A DNA stretch of 64,000 nt from Xylanimonas allomyrinae (GCF_004135345.1 NZ_CP035495.1:2294001-2358000), one strand, 5' to 3'. Shown: positions 45,902 to 56,033, counted from the stretch's first letter. The notes: generated by a model from the sequence alone, not told the origin. A program made the numbers and translations.

Positions 45902-46651
45902 ATGAGCACCACTGCCACCCCAGAGGCGCGACTCGTCGTCGTGGACGACGAGCCCAACATCCGCGAGCTGCTGTCCACGTCCCTCCGGTTCGCCGGTTTC
46001 GAGGTCCACGCCGCAGGCGACGGCCAGAGCGCACTCCAGCTCGTCCGCGATCTCGAGCCCGACCTGGTCGTGCTCGACGTGATGCTGCCCGACATGGACG
46101 GGTTCGCCGTGACCCGTCGCATGCGCGAGACGGGCCGCCACACACCCGTGCTGTTCCTCACAGCCAAGGACGACACGCAGGACAAGGTCCAGGGGCTGAC
46201 GGTCGGCGGCGACGACTACGTCACCAAGCCGTTCTCGCTCGAAGAGGTCGTGGCCCGCATCCGTGCGGTGCTGCGCCGCACCAACGCTGCCCTGCCCGTG
46301 GACGACGGCGTGCTGCGCGTGGGCGACCTCGAGCTCGACGAGGACTCGCACGAGGTGCGCCGCGCCGGCGTCGAGGTCGACCTGTCCCCCACCGAGTTCA
46401 AGCTGCTGCGCTACCTCATGCTCAACTCGGGCCGCGTGCTGTCGAAGGCGCAGATCCTCGACCACGTGTGGCAGTACGACTGGGGCGGGGACGCGAACAT
46501 CGTCGAGTCCTACATCTCCTACCTGCGCCGCAAGATCGACGCTCTCAAGCTGCCCGACGCCGACGGCGTCGACCAGGCGCTGCCGCCGCTGATCCACACC
46601 AAGCGAGGCATCGGCTACCTGCTGCGGGCACCGCAGGTCGCGCGCGTCTGA
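45902..46651 (+). CDS. OmpR-family response regulator
   Basis: The 249-residue protein has a receiver domain with VVDDEPNIREL, the phospho-Asp in LVVLDVMLPDMDGF, and KPFSLEEVVARI. The winged-helix effector follows (LSPTEFKLLRYLMLNSGRVL, NIVESYISYLRRKID). It resembles the TcrX/TrcR/MprA group of actinobacteria. A CACACT hexamer ends 6 nt before the ATG (weaker leaderless candidate). The kinase gene starts 1 nt after its stop, so the pair is one operon. Confidence 0.92.
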   Translation: MSTTATPEARLVVVDDEPNIRELLSTSLRFAGFEVHAAGDGQSALQLVRDLEPDLVVLDVMLPDMDGFAVTRRMRETGRHTPVLFLTAKDDTQDKVQGLTVGGDDYVTKPFSLEEVVARIRAVLRRTNAALPVDDGVLRVGDLELDEDSHEVRRAGVEVDLSPTEFKLLRYLMLNSGRVLSKAQILDHVWQYDWGGDANIVESYISYLRRKIDALKLPDADGVDQALPPLIHTKRGIGYLLRAPQVARV

Positions 46652-46652
46652 C

Positions 46653-48269
46653 GTGGCTGGGGAAGGCGCGACGAAGGTCACGACCGTGGCGCTCGCGGAG
46701 GTTCCCGGGGGGACCTCCGCGAGCGGCGGAGACGAGACGCCGCCCGGGGGTGGCCTGCTGACCCAGCTCAACGACTGGCTCGGCCACGTCCCGCTGCGCG
46801 CGCGTCTTGTCGCCGTCATCGCGGTGCTGCTCGCGGCGGGGCTGGTTGCGGCATCGTTCGCGACGCAGACGATCGTCTCGCGCTTCCTCATCAGCCAGGT
46901 CGACGACCAGCTCCAGCGCACCAGCAGCAACCTGAACGCGCTCGTGGGCACGGTCACCACCGCGCGCTCGGCGCCGTCGGACTACTACGTGCTGGTCCGC
47001 ACGTCCGCGACCGAGGGCCCGCCGGCGTTCACCTGGGCGCCGACGGTCGCGTTCAACGGCGAACCTCAGATCCCGGCGATGTCGTTCGACGCCGTCCGGG
47101 CCCGCGGTGGCGAGCCCTTCACGGTCAGGTCGAGCGGGGGAACGCACCCGACGCAGTGGCGGGTGCGCGCGGTGATCGCGCCGCTCACCGACACGTTCCC
47201 GCCGTCGCAGGTCGCCGTGTTCGTCGCCCGGCCGCTGTCCCAGGTCCAGGACGCGTCGGCCTTGCTGGCCCGGACGCTCCTCCTGGTCGGCGCGAGCATC
47301 GTGATGCTCGGGGCGGCCGCGGCATGGCTCCTGGTGCGGCGATCCCTGCGTCCCCTGCAGGAGATCGAGGCGACGGCGGCCGCGATCGCCGCGGGCGACA
47401 TGGCCCGCCGCGTCTCCGCGGGCCCGCCGACCACCGAGGTCGGTTCGCTCGGGATGTCGCTCAACGCGATGCTCGCCCATATCGAGCGCGCGTTCGCCGT
47501 GCGCGAGGAGTCCGAGCGGCGCATGCACCGCTTCGTCTCGGACGCGAGCCACGAGCTGCGCACACCGCTGGCCACGATCCGCGGCTACGGCGAGCTGTAC
47601 CGCATGGGCGCGCTCGACACGGGCGACAAGGTCGACGACACGATGGGCCGCATCGAGGACGCCGCGCGCCGCATGGGCACGCTGGTCAACGACCTGCTCG
47701 AGCTTGCCCGCATGGACGAGGGCCGTCCGCTGCGCTCCGAGCTCGTCGACCTCGTGGCGATGGCCGACGACGCCGCCCAGGACCTGCGCGCGCTCGACCG
47801 CACCCGCACCGTGACCGTCGTCGGGCTCGGCGGCTCGGGCGACGCCGGCGTCCCCGCACCGCCGTCGTCGCTCGTGGTGACGGGCGACGCCGACCGGCTG
47901 CGCCAGGTGCTGACCAACCTGGTCGGCAACGTCGCACGGCACACGCCGGAGGGCACGGCTGCGCAGATCGCGCTCGGCACCACTCTCGACGACGCGCCCG
48001 CGGGCCGGGAGAGCGTCGTGCTCGAGGTGCGCGACCACGGGCCGGGCGTGACGCCCGAGCAGGCCGCGCGCATGTTCGAGCGGTTCTACCGCGCCGACTC
48101 GTCGCGCAACCGCGAGTCGGGTGGGTCGGGGCTCGGGCTGGCGATCGTCGCCGCGATCGTCGGGGCGCACGGCGGGCACGTCGAGACGCGGTCGCCGGAA
48201 GGCGGCGGTCTCGTGGTCCGCATCCTCCTTCCTGCGACGAGCTCGGCGAGCACACCCGTCACACCGTGA
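46653..48269 (+). CDS. Sensor histidine kinase (partner of the adjacent regulator)
   Basis: The 538-residue kinase has a first helix at ~residue 50 (LVAVIAVLLAAGLVAASFAT), a ~150-residue extracellular domain, a second helix (TLLLVGASIVMLGAAAAWLL), HAMP (SLRPLQEIEATAAAIAAGD), HisKA with the phospho-His in FVSDASHELRTPLATIRGY, and HATPase (VLTNLVGNVARHTPEG, DHGPGVTPEQAARMFERFYR, GGSGLGLAIVAAIV). GTG 46653 follows the regulator stop almost directly. The signal is unknown; the layout is that of TrcS/MprB-like kinases. Confidence 0.92.
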   Translation: MAGEGATKVTTVALAEVPGGTSASGGDETPPGGGLLTQLNDWLGHVPLRARLVAVIAVLLAAGLVAASFATQTIVSRFLISQVDDQLQRTSSNLNALVGTVTTARSAPSDYYVLVRTSATEGPPAFTWAPTVAFNGEPQIPAMSFDAVRARGGEPFTVRSSGGTHPTQWRVRAVIAPLTDTFPPSQVAVFVARPLSQVQDASALLARTLLLVGASIVMLGAAAAWLLVRRSLRPLQEIEATAAAIAAGDMARRVSAGPPTTEVGSLGMSLNAMLAHIERAFAVREESERRMHRFVSDASHELRTPLATIRGYGELYRMGALDTGDKVDDTMGRIEDAARRMGTLVNDLLELARMDEGRPLRSELVDLVAMADDAAQDLRALDRTRTVTVVGLGGSGDAGVPAPPSSLVVTGDADRLRQVLTNLVGNVARHTPEGTAAQIALGTTLDDAPAGRESVVLEVRDHGPGVTPEQAARMFERFYRADSSRNRESGGSGLGLAIVAAIVGAHGGHVETRSPEGGGLVVRILLPATSSASTPVTP

Positions 48270-48385
48270 GGCCGGACCCCGCTACGATGACGCGTCGTCG
48301 CCATCCGGCCTGCCGTACGCACCCCACGGGGTCGTAGGCTGGACGCGAGGACACCCCGTACTCACCGACCGAAGGTCTGATAGTC

Positions 48386-49110
48386 ATGGGCGTCAACTGG
48401 TCTGACGCACCCCAGTGGTTCCGTTCCTCCTTTGCCCGAGCCGCCCGCGGCGCGGGCGCCACCGCCACCGACGACGAGCTCGCCGACGCCGCCGAGTCCC
48501 TCGTCGCACGGTGGTCGGGCGAGGCCCGCCACTTCCACAACCTCAAGCACCTCGCGACGACGCTGCACCGCGTGGACGAGCTCGCGCAGGAGACGCACGA
48601 CCCGGACCTGGTGCGGCTCGCCGCCTGGTACCACGGCGCCGTCTTCACCTCCGACACCAAGTCGACCTACGAGCTCAAGGGCGGCGAGCAGACGCCGGCG
48701 AGCGCCGAGCTCGCCCGCAAGGAGCTGACGCAGCTCGGCGTCCCGGCTGCGGGCGCGGATCGCGTGGCCGCGCTCGTCGACTCGCTCCTGCGCCACCAGC
48801 CGGCCCCGGGGGACACCGACGCGCAGGTGCTCAACGACGCCGACCTGTCGATGCTCGCGATCGAGCCGCAGCACTACAAGGTGTACGCGGCGGCCGTGCG
48901 CGCCGAGTACGCGCACATCCCGCGCAGCGACTTCCTGCACGCGCGCATCCGGATCCTGGAGCGCCTGCTCAAGCGCGGCAGGATCTACTCCAGCCCGATG
49001 GGCGCCGCGTGGGAGAACCCGGCCCGCCAGAACGTCGAGGCCGAGCTCTCCCGCCTTCTCAAGGAGCAGTCCACCCTCCCCCAGAGGACTCCCCCACCGT
49101 CGACGCCTGA
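48386..49110 (+). CDS. HD-superfamily metal-dependent phosphohydrolase-like protein
   Basis: The ~240-residue helical protein has HFHNLKHLATTLHRVDELAQ, LAAWYHGAVF, and LRHQPAPGDTDAQVLNDADL with the D-L-S of the second metal cluster. This is the pattern of short predicted HD hydrolases in which the first HD appears as YH. As given, the frame has no stop and runs through an inverted repeat into the next gene (to 49594). One more C in the C5 run at 49078-49082 gives LPPEDSPTVDA and a TGA at 49108-49110, 2 nt before the repeat. The fusion is therefore probably artificial. The substrate is unknown. Confidence 0.78.
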
Positions 49111-49112
49111 GT

Positions 49113-49182
49113 GTCAGTTCGGCAGTCCGTCGTCAGCTCGTGCCCCCGAGCGCACGAGGAGACGACGGACTGCCGAGTTGAC
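49113..49182. repeat. Inverted-repeat element, copy 3 of 3
   Basis: Arms 49113-49134 and 49161-49182 pair with two mismatches. The interior stem CTCGTGC/GCACGAG carries paired changes relative to copy 1. It begins right after the corrected HD-protein stop. A TTGACG at its right end (49178-49183) could be a -35 box for the next gene. Confidence 0.85.
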
Positions 49183-49303
49183 GCGTTTCCACAGGGTGTG
49201 GATAGAGGCGGGCCCGCGGCAGGGGTCCGGCCTACCGTCGTCGTGCCCGGGGAGGCCGGGCTTCACGACGGCGGGCCGCTGCGCCCGCAGGACGGAGACG
49301 GAC

Positions 49304-49594
49304 ATGCGGTACGACGTCGACAGCGAGCGGGTCGCGCAGGCGAGCGCGGCCGTCAGCGGCTCGGTGGGGGCCATCCGGGGCGAGGTGGGCGCGATGGTCC
49401 ACCACCTGCAGGATCTCCAGTCGAGCTGGCACGGCGGTGCGGCCACGGCCTTCGCGGGCGTGATGTCGCAGTGGCACGCGGCGCAGTCGCAGGTCGAGCA
49501 GGCTCTCGACGCGATCCAGCAGGCGCTGGCCGCGGCGTCACGCACCTACGCGGACGCCGAGTCGCAGGCGGCACGGCTCTTCGCGACCCGCTGA
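49304..49594 (+). CDS. WXG100-family (ESAT-6-like) protein
   Basis: The 96-residue helical protein has the central SSWHGGAATAFAGVM turn (WxG as W-H-G) between two helices, and a C-terminal SRTYADAESQAARLFATR with the YxxxD/E export motif as Y-A-D-A-E. Such proteins are Type VII secretion substrates or chaperoned dimers. No EccC, EccD or second WXG100 gene is nearby, so it is an orphan. ATG 49304 has GGACGGAGACGGAC in front. The frame is open upstream into the HD protein, but the family starts here. Confidence 0.85.
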   Translation: MRYDVDSERVAQASAAVSGSVGAIRGEVGAMVHHLQDLQSSWHGGAATAFAGVMSQWHAAQSQVEQALDAIQQALAAASRTYADAESQAARLFATR

Positions 49595-49610
49595 ACCCCG
49601 CGCACACGAC

Positions 49611-49654
49611 AGCGGCCCGCCGCCCCAGGAGAGGTCCTGGAGCGGCGGGCCGCT
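49611..49654. terminator. Bidirectional terminator between WXG100 and groEL genes
   Basis: A 13-bp GC stem (outer arms) with an inner stem-loop lies between the convergent stops, followed on the plus strand by a T-rich run (TGTTGTGG). Confidence 0.75.
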
Positions 49655-49676
49655 GTTGTGGTTCAGCGCGCGTGGA

Positions 49677-51323
<1,647 letters not shown>

Positions 51324-51497
51324 CTATTGCGTGGCCGGCGAGGTGCCCGCGACGGACGGCAAGCTCCCACGCGTTCAGGTCACGCGTGGGCGCAGGCCTC
51401 ACCTGTCGGCCGGATATCGGTTCACCCTCCGTGGTCGGCGCCTGTCGCACCGGGCCACACGACGGAGCTTCCCGCCGCACGGACCCGGTCACGCGCA

Positions 51498-51524
51498 CTG
51501 TCACTCGACACCGGAGAGTGCTAA
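51498..51524. promoter_or_regulatory. CIRCE operator 1 (HrcA) for groEL
   Basis: The right arm GAGTGCTAA is perfect; the left arm CTGTCACTC matches 6 of 9; the spacer is 9 nt, as in the consensus TTAGCACTC-N9-GAGTGCTAA. Confidence 0.85.
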
Positions 51525-51531
51525 CGCCATA

Positions 51532-51558
51532 TTGGCACTCGACCCTTGAGAGTGCAAG
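51532..51558. promoter_or_regulatory. CIRCE operator 2 (HrcA) for groEL
   Basis: The left arm TTGGCACTC matches 8 of 9 and the right arm GAGTGCAAG 7 of 9, with a 9-nt spacer. It lies 7 nt from operator 1, so two HrcA dimers could sit side by side. Confidence 0.82.
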
Positions 51559-51562
51559 ACGC

Positions 51563-51883
51563 TCAGCCGTGGACGAACCCGCATCGCGCATGGCGCGACA
51601 CGACACCGTCGCGCCGGAGCAGCGGCCGGGCCCCGCCGTGACCCGCGCGACGGCGGTGGCGGGGCCCGGCCACGGACCTGTCAGAGGGGCGGACCTGCTC
51701 CGCCTGGGGGCCCTTGGTGCCCTGACCGACCTCGAACTCGACCTGCTGCCCCTCGTCGAGCGAGCGGTAGCCGTCCGTCTGGATCGCGCTGTAGTGGACG
51801 AACAGATCCTGGCCGCCCGAGGTCGGGGTGATGAACCCGTAGCCCTTCTCAGCGTTGAACCACTTGACGGTGCCCTGCGCCAT
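51563..51883 (-). CDS. cspA: Cold-shock protein CspA, true end probably at 51681
   Basis: The first 66 residues are a standard Csp[31 protein letters not shown], and GPQAEQVRP. As given, the frame then runs 40 residues further, straight through a strong terminator. One more base in the G4 run at 51686-51689 gives VRPL and a TGA at 51681-51683, the normal 67-residue length. So the extension is very likely false. AAGGAG precedes ATG 51883. It binds single-stranded RNA and DNA. Confidence 0.9.
   Translation of the reverse strand: MAQGTVKWFNAEKGYGFITPTSGGQDLFVHYSAIQTDGYRSLDEGQQVEFEVGQGTKGPQAEQVRPSDRSVAGPRHRRRAGHGGARPLLRRDGVVSRHARCGFVHG
51624..51671 (-). terminator. Terminator of cspA
   Basis: A perfect 14-bp stem (51624-51637 with 51658-51671) lies directly after the corrected cspA stop codon. 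Confidence 0.75.
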
Positions 51884-52041
51884 GAAACTTCTCCTTGTGC
51901 TTCCCCAAAGCCCGGGGCGCCGTCCGGCCCCGGGTGAGCGCGAGCCTAGTGGCCAGGCTCACAGCGGGGAAGCACCGAAAGGCCACGATCGGGGCACGAC
52001 CCGCTCGCTCGCCCGTCACGGACCGGCCCGATCCGCCCCGC

Positions 52042-52728
52042 TCAGCCGACCGGGGTCAGCGCGCTCTTGACGACGACCACCACGTCGCCGCTGCGGACGG
52101 TCTGCTGGACCACGTGGTCGCTCGGGACGCCGAGGATCGCCGCGACCGCGGCCGCGGTGTCACCGCGGTTCGCCGCGTACCAGATCGTGGTCTCGGTGAC
52201 GCCAGAGCCGCCGGCCGGGTAGTTGGTCGCCTCCAGATTGGTGAAACCCTTCGCGGCGAGCGCGTCGCGCCCACGGCCCGCCTCGCCGGCGGGGCCACCG
52301 TCGTTGAGCACGCGCACCAGCGCGCCCGTGTCGGCCGCCTGGAGCAGTGCCGTGACGTCTGATGCCGGGTCCGTTGTCGCACCAGGTGTCGCGTCGTCAC
52401 CCTGCTCGCCGTCGGTCGGTTCCTCACCGGCGGGGGACGCAGGATCCGTCGCCTCTCCGCCGGGATCGGCAGTGGTGTCGTCGGCGGGAGCGCCGTCGTC
52501 CTGCGACGGGCCCTGCGTGGTGCCGTCGGCGACGTCGCCGGTGCCCGGGTCGCGCGACAGGTACAGGACGCCGCCCACGGCAAGCCCGACGGCGAGGACC
52601 GCGACGAGCAGGAACGGCCACACGCTGCTCCAGCGCGTCCTGGGCGCCCGGTGCACGCCGACGGGCGCGTCGTCGGGACCTCGGACGTCGAACTCGTCCG
52701 GCGGGAACGGGTACTGGGTGCGGCTCAC
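52042..52728 (-). CDS. LytR C-terminal-domain (LytR_C) membrane protein
   Basis: The 228-residue protein has a ~40-residue cytoplasmic start (YPFPPDEFDVRG), one membrane helix (WPFLLVAVLAVGLAVGGVLY), a ~80-residue Asp/Thr/Pro-rich linker, and a LytR_C domain (VRVLNDGGPAGEAGRGRDAL, AAAVAAILGVPSDHVVQQTV). LytR_C occurs alone or fused to LCP catalytic domains; here it is alone. It is likely anchored with the domain outside. GTG 52728 is supported by TACCCT 7 nt upstream. The role is unknown, possibly in the cell envelope. Confidence 0.85.
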   Translation of the reverse strand: MSRTQYPFPPDEFDVRGPDDAPVGVHRAPRTRWSSVWPFLLVAVLAVGLAVGGVLYLSRDPGTGDVADGTTQGPSQDDGAPADDTTADPGGEATDPASPAGEEPTDGEQGDDATPGATTDPASDVTALLQAADTGALVRVLNDGGPAGEAGRGRDALAAKGFTNLEATNYPAGGSGVTETTIWYAANRGDTAAAVAAILGVPSDHVVQQTVRSGDVVVVVKSALTPVG

Positions 52729-52735
52729 GCCGGAC

Positions 52736-52741
52736 AGGGTA
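52736..52741 (-). promoter_or_regulatory. -10 box, leaderless candidate for the LytR_C gene
   Basis: On the minus strand TACCCT ends 7 nt before the GTG at 52728, choosing it over the longer frame from 52809, which would overlap the DUF3263 gene. Confidence 0.5.
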
Positions 52742-52768
52742 GCGGCTCGCGCGCGTCCGCGGCCCGGA

Positions 52769-53104
52769 TCAGGCGCCGTGCTCGCCGAGACGGCGGGCCG
52801 AGCGCGCACGCTGGCGCGTCGCGCGCAGGCGCCGCAGCCGTTTCACGAGCATCGGGTCCGCCTCGAGCGCCGCATGGGAGTCGATGAGGGCGTTGAGCAC
52901 CTGGTAGTAGCGCGTCGCCGACATGTCGAACAGCTCGCGCACCGCCTGCTCCTTCGCGCCGGCGTACTTCCACCACTGACGCTCGAAAGCGAGGATCTCC
53001 CGGTCGCGCTCGGACAGCGCCGTGCCGTCGGCGGACGACGCCGTCGACTCCGTCGGCACGGACGACGCGGCCTTCAGGGTGACCTGCAACGCGGTCTCGC
53101 TCAT
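52769..53104 (-). CDS. DUF3263-family protein
   Basis: The 111-residue protein carries the DUF3263 core [20 protein letters not shown], then [20 protein letters not shown], a helix-turn-helix-like pattern, and a basic tail ([18 protein letters not shown]). It is widespread in actinobacteria next to LytR_C genes; DNA binding is plausible from shape. ATG 53104 (MSETAL) is preferred over an upstream ATG because TACGCT lies 7 nt before it. Confidence 0.85.
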   Translation of the reverse strand: MSETALQVTLKAASSVPTESTASSADGTALSERDREILAFERQWWKYAGAKEQAVRELFDMSATRYYQVLNALIDSHAALEADPMLVKRLRRLRATRQRARSARRLGEHGA

Positions 53105-53111
53105 GCGGCTC

Positions 53112-53117
53112 AGCGTA
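53112..53117 (-). promoter_or_regulatory. -10 box, leaderless candidate for the DUF3263 gene
   Basis: On the minus strand TACGCT ends 7 nt before the ATG at 53104. Confidence 0.5.
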
Positions 53118-53191
53118 AGCCGCAAACGACACCCATGTCATTCACCGGCCTGTGCGCGGAGCGCGCACGGCCGCCCACCGTCGGCAGCCGG

Positions 53192-53197
53192 TAGCCT
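53192..53197 (+). promoter_or_regulatory. -10 box, leaderless candidate for ung
   Basis: TAGCCT ends 7 nt before the GTG at 53205; it supports that start. Confidence 0.5.
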
Positions 53198-53204
53198 CGC
53201 CGTC

Positions 53205-53888
53205 GTGACGACGCAGACCCGCCCGCTCGCCGAGGTGATCGACCCCGGGTGGGCACACGCCCTCGCGGACGTCGAGCCGCAGATCCACGCGATGGGCGCC
53301 TTCCTGCGCGCCGAGCTCGCCGCCGGTCGTCAGTACCTGCCCGCCGGGCGGGACGTGCTGCACGCGTTCCGCCGACCGTTCGCCCAGGTGCGCGTCCTGG
53401 TCGTGGGGCAGGACCCGTACCCCACCCCGGGGCACCCCATGGGACTGTCCTTCTCGGTCCAGCCGGACGTGCGGCCCGTCCCGCGCTCGCTGGCCAACAT
53501 CTTCACCGAGCTCACGGCCGACGTGGGGGCCCCTCCCCCGTCGAACGGCGACCTGCGGCCGTGGGCCGACCAGGGTGTGATGCTGCTCAACAGGGTGCTG
53601 ACGGTCGAGCCCGGCCGGGCCGCGTCGCACCGGGGCAAGGGCTGGGAAGCCGTGACCGAAGCGGCGATCCGCGCGCTCGTGGCGCGTGGCGGCCCGCTCG
53701 CGGTGATCCTGTGGGGGCGCGACGCGGCGTCGTTGCGACCCTGGCTCGGCTCGGTGCCCTGCATCGAGAGCGCCCACCCGAGCCCGCTGTCGGCGCACCG
53801 CGGGTTCTTCGGCAGCCGCCCGTTCTCGCGGGTCAACGCGTTGCTGGAGCAGCAGGGCGGGGTCCCGGTGGACTGGCGTCTGCCCTGA
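53205..53888 (+). CDS. ung: Uracil-DNA glycosylase (family 1)
   Basis: Ung removes uracil from DNA. The 227-residue protein has [20 protein letters not shown] with the catalytic Asp, the uracil-pocket [11 protein letters not shown], and the leucine-loop [18 protein letters not shown] with the catalytic His. The GQDPYP form with Pro instead of His after Tyr is common in actinobacterial Ung. GTG 53205 is chosen for the leaderless -10 and because the family sequence begins nearby. Confidence 0.93.
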   Translation: MTTQTRPLAEVIDPGWAHALADVEPQIHAMGAFLRAELAAGRQYLPAGRDVLHAFRRPFAQVRVLVVGQDPYPTPGHPMGLSFSVQPDVRPVPRSLANIFTELTADVGAPPPSNGDLRPWADQGVMLLNRVLTVEPGRAASHRGKGWEAVTEAAIRALVARGGPLAVILWGRDAASLRPWLGSVPCIESAHPSPLSAHRGFFGSRPFSRVNALLEQQGGVPVDWRLP

Positions 53889-53947
53889 CATCCGACAGGC
53901 CGTGAGTCGGTTCAGGGACCTCCTGTGCCCACGGCCTGGTCGCGGGG

Positions 53948-53953
53948 CATAAT
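53948..53953 (+). promoter_or_regulatory. -10 box, leaderless candidate for the SGNH gene
   Basis: CATAAT ends 6 nt before the GTG at 53960. Confidence 0.5.
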
Positions 53954-53959
53954 CGCGGC

Positions 53960-54832
53960 GTGAGCGAGCACCCTCCAGGAAAGGCACCCACCGCCCACGC
54001 CGACGTCGCAGCGCCCCGGTGGGAGCGCTACATCGCCGTCGGCGACTCGTTCTCCGAAGGGCTGTGGGACCCGTACCCCACCAGCACGCCCGACGACGTC
54101 CAGCGCGGCTGGGCCGACCGGCTCGCCGAGGCGCTGTCGGCCCGCCGCGAAGCGGCCGGTCTTGAGCCGCTCGAGTACGCCAACCTGGCGATCCGTGGGC
54201 GGCTGCTGCGTCCGATCGTCGCCGAGCAGGTGCCCGTCGCGCTCGCGGCCGAGCCCGACCTCGTGTCGCTGGTGGGGGGCGGCAACGACATCCTGCGGCC
54301 CGGCGTCGACGTCGACGACATCTCGCAGGCGCTGGAGGACGCCGTCGTGACGATCCGGGCGACGGGCGCCGACGTGCTGCTCGGAGCCGGCTTCAAGGCC
54401 GGCGGGGCGCTGAGCTTCACACGCGGGCGCGTCGGCGTGTACAACGCGAACATCTGGTCGATCGCCCGGAAGCATCGCGCCTACGTGCTCGACCTGTGGA
54501 GCCTGCGCTCCCTCGCCGACCTTCGGCTGTGGGCCGACGACAGGCTGCACCTGACGTCCGAGGGGCACCGCCGCGTCATGAACGCCGCGCTCGAGGCGCT
54601 CGATCTCGCGCCGGACGACGCCGCGTACGACGAGCCGCTCGCTCCGCCGCCGCCCGCCCCGTTCGTGGAGAAGGCGAAGGCCGACGCCGAATGGGCCCGC
54701 GAGTACGTGGTGCCCTGGGTCAAGCGGCGCATCACGCACACCTCGAGCGGCGACGGCCGCGCGCCCAAGTGGCCGCAGCCGATCCGCTGGCCCGCCGACG
54801 GGCGCGCCGGGGACGACGCGCCGTCCGCGTAG
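53960..54832 (+). CDS. SGNH/GDSL-family hydrolase
   Basis: The 290-residue esterase-like protein has block I YIAVGDSFSEGLWDP (nucleophile Ser), block II NLAIRGR, block III VGGGNDILRPG and block V DRLHLTSEGHRRV (catalytic Asp-His). There is no signal peptide, so it is probably cytoplasmic. After ~residue 215 a ~75-residue tail rich in Ala/Pro and basic residues follows. The substrate is unknown. A tRNA gene lies just downstream on the other strand. Confidence 0.87.
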   Translation: MSEHPPGKAPTAHADVAAPRWERYIAVGDSFSEGLWDPYPTSTPDDVQRGWADRLAEALSARREAAGLEPLEYANLAIRGRLLRPIVAEQVPVALAAEPDLVSLVGGGNDILRPGVDVDDISQALEDAVVTIRATGADVLLGAGFKAGGALSFTRGRVGVYNANIWSIARKHRAYVLDLWSLRSLADLRLWADDRLHLTSEGHRRVMNAALEALDLAPDDAAYDEPLAPPPPAPFVEKAKADAEWAREYVVPWVKRRITHTSSGDGRAPKWPQPIRWPADGRAGDDAPSA

Positions 54833-54877
54833 GGGCGGGCCGGTCGGCTTCGCGCGGAGACGAACCGGCCCTCTCGG

Positions 54878-54950
54878 AGCCGCCTGCGGGATTCGAACCC
54901 GCGACACAACGCTTACAAGGCGAATGCTCTACCAGCTGAGCTAAGGCGGC
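54878..54950 (-). tRNA. tRNA-Thr (anticodon TGT)
   Basis: The 73-nt cloverleaf has a 7-bp acceptor (GCCGCCT/AGGCGGC), D arm GCTC/GAGC, anticodon loop CTTGTAA (TGT at 34-36), T arm GCGGG-TTCGAAT-CCCGC and discriminator T. The CCA end is not encoded (TCC follows). The anticodon stem has three normal pairs next to the loop but T-T oppositions at 27-43 and 28-42. Confidence 0.93.
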
Positions 54951-54978
54951 GCGCCCGGTGTCCGGGCGGGTACAGACT

Positions 54979-55013
54979 ACCGACCTCCGCCCGGTGCCCG
55001 GGCGGAGGTCGGT
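54979..55013 (-). terminator. Terminator of the DsbA-like gene
   Basis: A perfect 16-bp stem with a TGC loop lies 11 nt after the stop at 55024 and before the tRNA gene. Confidence 0.8.
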
Positions 55014-55023
55014 GCCGGAGGCA

Positions 55024-55881
55024 CTACTTCGTCGCGTCCTTGACCGCCTGCGGCAGAGCCGTCGGGTCGGTCCAGTTGCCGTCCCAGCGCACTCCGTCGA
55101 TCGTGATGGTCGGCGTTCCGAATCCTTTCGTCTGCGGGTTCGCCAGGGCCGTGTCGTCACTCGCGGCGCGGGACGCCGAGAAGACCCACTGGCCGAAGGT
55201 CTGCCGCGCCTGGCCCGACGCGATCCCGGCTGCCACGTCGTCGGGAACGCCTGCGTCCCGGGCGATGTCGGCGATCTCCTCGTTGGTGAGGCCCGGCGTC
55301 AGCTCTTCCGGCTCGTTGGCGAACAGCGCCTCGTGGAAGGCGAGGAAGCTCGCGGGTGCACGGTCGGCGACCCACGCGGCGGCCGAGGCGGCACGCGTCG
55401 AGTAGGCGGTGCCGTTCGACTGGCGGTCGAGGATCGAGACCGGGAACAGCACCACGTTGGCGGTGCCGTCCGTGAGGAAGCCCTCGAGGGCTTCCTTGTT
55501 GATCTGCTCGAACTGCCCGCAGATCGGGCACATGTAGTCGAAGTAGATGCCCACCTCGGGGACGCCGGCGTCGACCGTCCCGCCCGCGGACCGGTCGGCG
55601 GCGATGACGATGCCGCCGTCGGCACGCGCGGTGGACGGCACGTCCTGGACCTCGCTCAGCGGGATCTGGTCGACGGCTTCGGCGGCTTTGTTCTTGTTGT
55701 CCTGGACGAACAGGTAGACGACCACCGCCAGGAGCGCGACGACGACGACGCCGAGCACGCTCATGGTGATGAGGCGGGCGCGGCGGTCTGCCGCCTCCTG
55801 CTTCTTCTTCAGGGCCAGGGCCTGGGCGCGCGCGGCATCGCGGCGCTGCGCCTTGCTCTGGTTCGGGCTGTTCGTCGACAT
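55024..55881 (-). CDS. DsbA-family thioredoxin-fold protein, membrane-anchored
   Basis: The 285-residue protein has a basic, Gln/Ala-rich ~35-residue start, one membrane helix (ITMSVLGVVVVALLAVVVYL), and an extracytoplasmic DsbA-like domain: VGIYFDYMCPICGQFEQINK with the redox CPIC, an inserted helical domain, and the cis-Pro strand FGTPTITIDGVRW. It should form or shuffle disulfides in exported proteins. AAGGAC precedes ATG 55881. It stands alone, with its own terminator. Confidence 0.92.
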   Translation of the reverse strand: MSTNSPNQSKAQRRDAARAQALALKKKQEAADRRARLITMSVLGVVVVALLAVVVYLFVQDNKNKAAEAVDQIPLSEVQDVPSTARADGGIVIAADRSAGGTVDAGVPEVGIYFDYMCPICGQFEQINKEALEGFLTDGTANVVLFPVSILDRQSNGTAYSTRAASAAAWVADRAPASFLAFHEALFANEPEELTPGLTNEEIADIARDAGVPDDVAAGIASGQARQTFGQWVFSASRAASDDTALANPQTKGFGTPTITIDGVRWDGNWTDPTALPQAVKDATK

Positions 55882-55985
55882 CGCAGTCCTTCGTCTCCAG
55901 GCATGCGGGCTGCATGCGTGCCACCCGTCGGCGGCTCGCCGCCAGCCTAGCCGTCGCCCTGCGGCAATCGGGAGGCTCGGCGGGC

Positions 55986-56013
55986 CACGGCGCAGCACGG
56001 CGCAGCACGGCGC
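55986..56013. repeat. Short tandem repeat, about 3 x 10 bp
   Basis: The unit CACGGCGCAG is repeated nearly three times between the DsbA-like gene and the kinase gene. It is probably neutral. Confidence 0.6.
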
Positions 56014-56033
56014 CACCGTGCGTGTGACGTCTG

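Noticed and set aside
51563-51680. A novel 40-residue C-terminal extension on CspA
   Set aside because: It is encoded across the terminator hairpin and disappears with a one-base correction that restores the normal 67-residue end.
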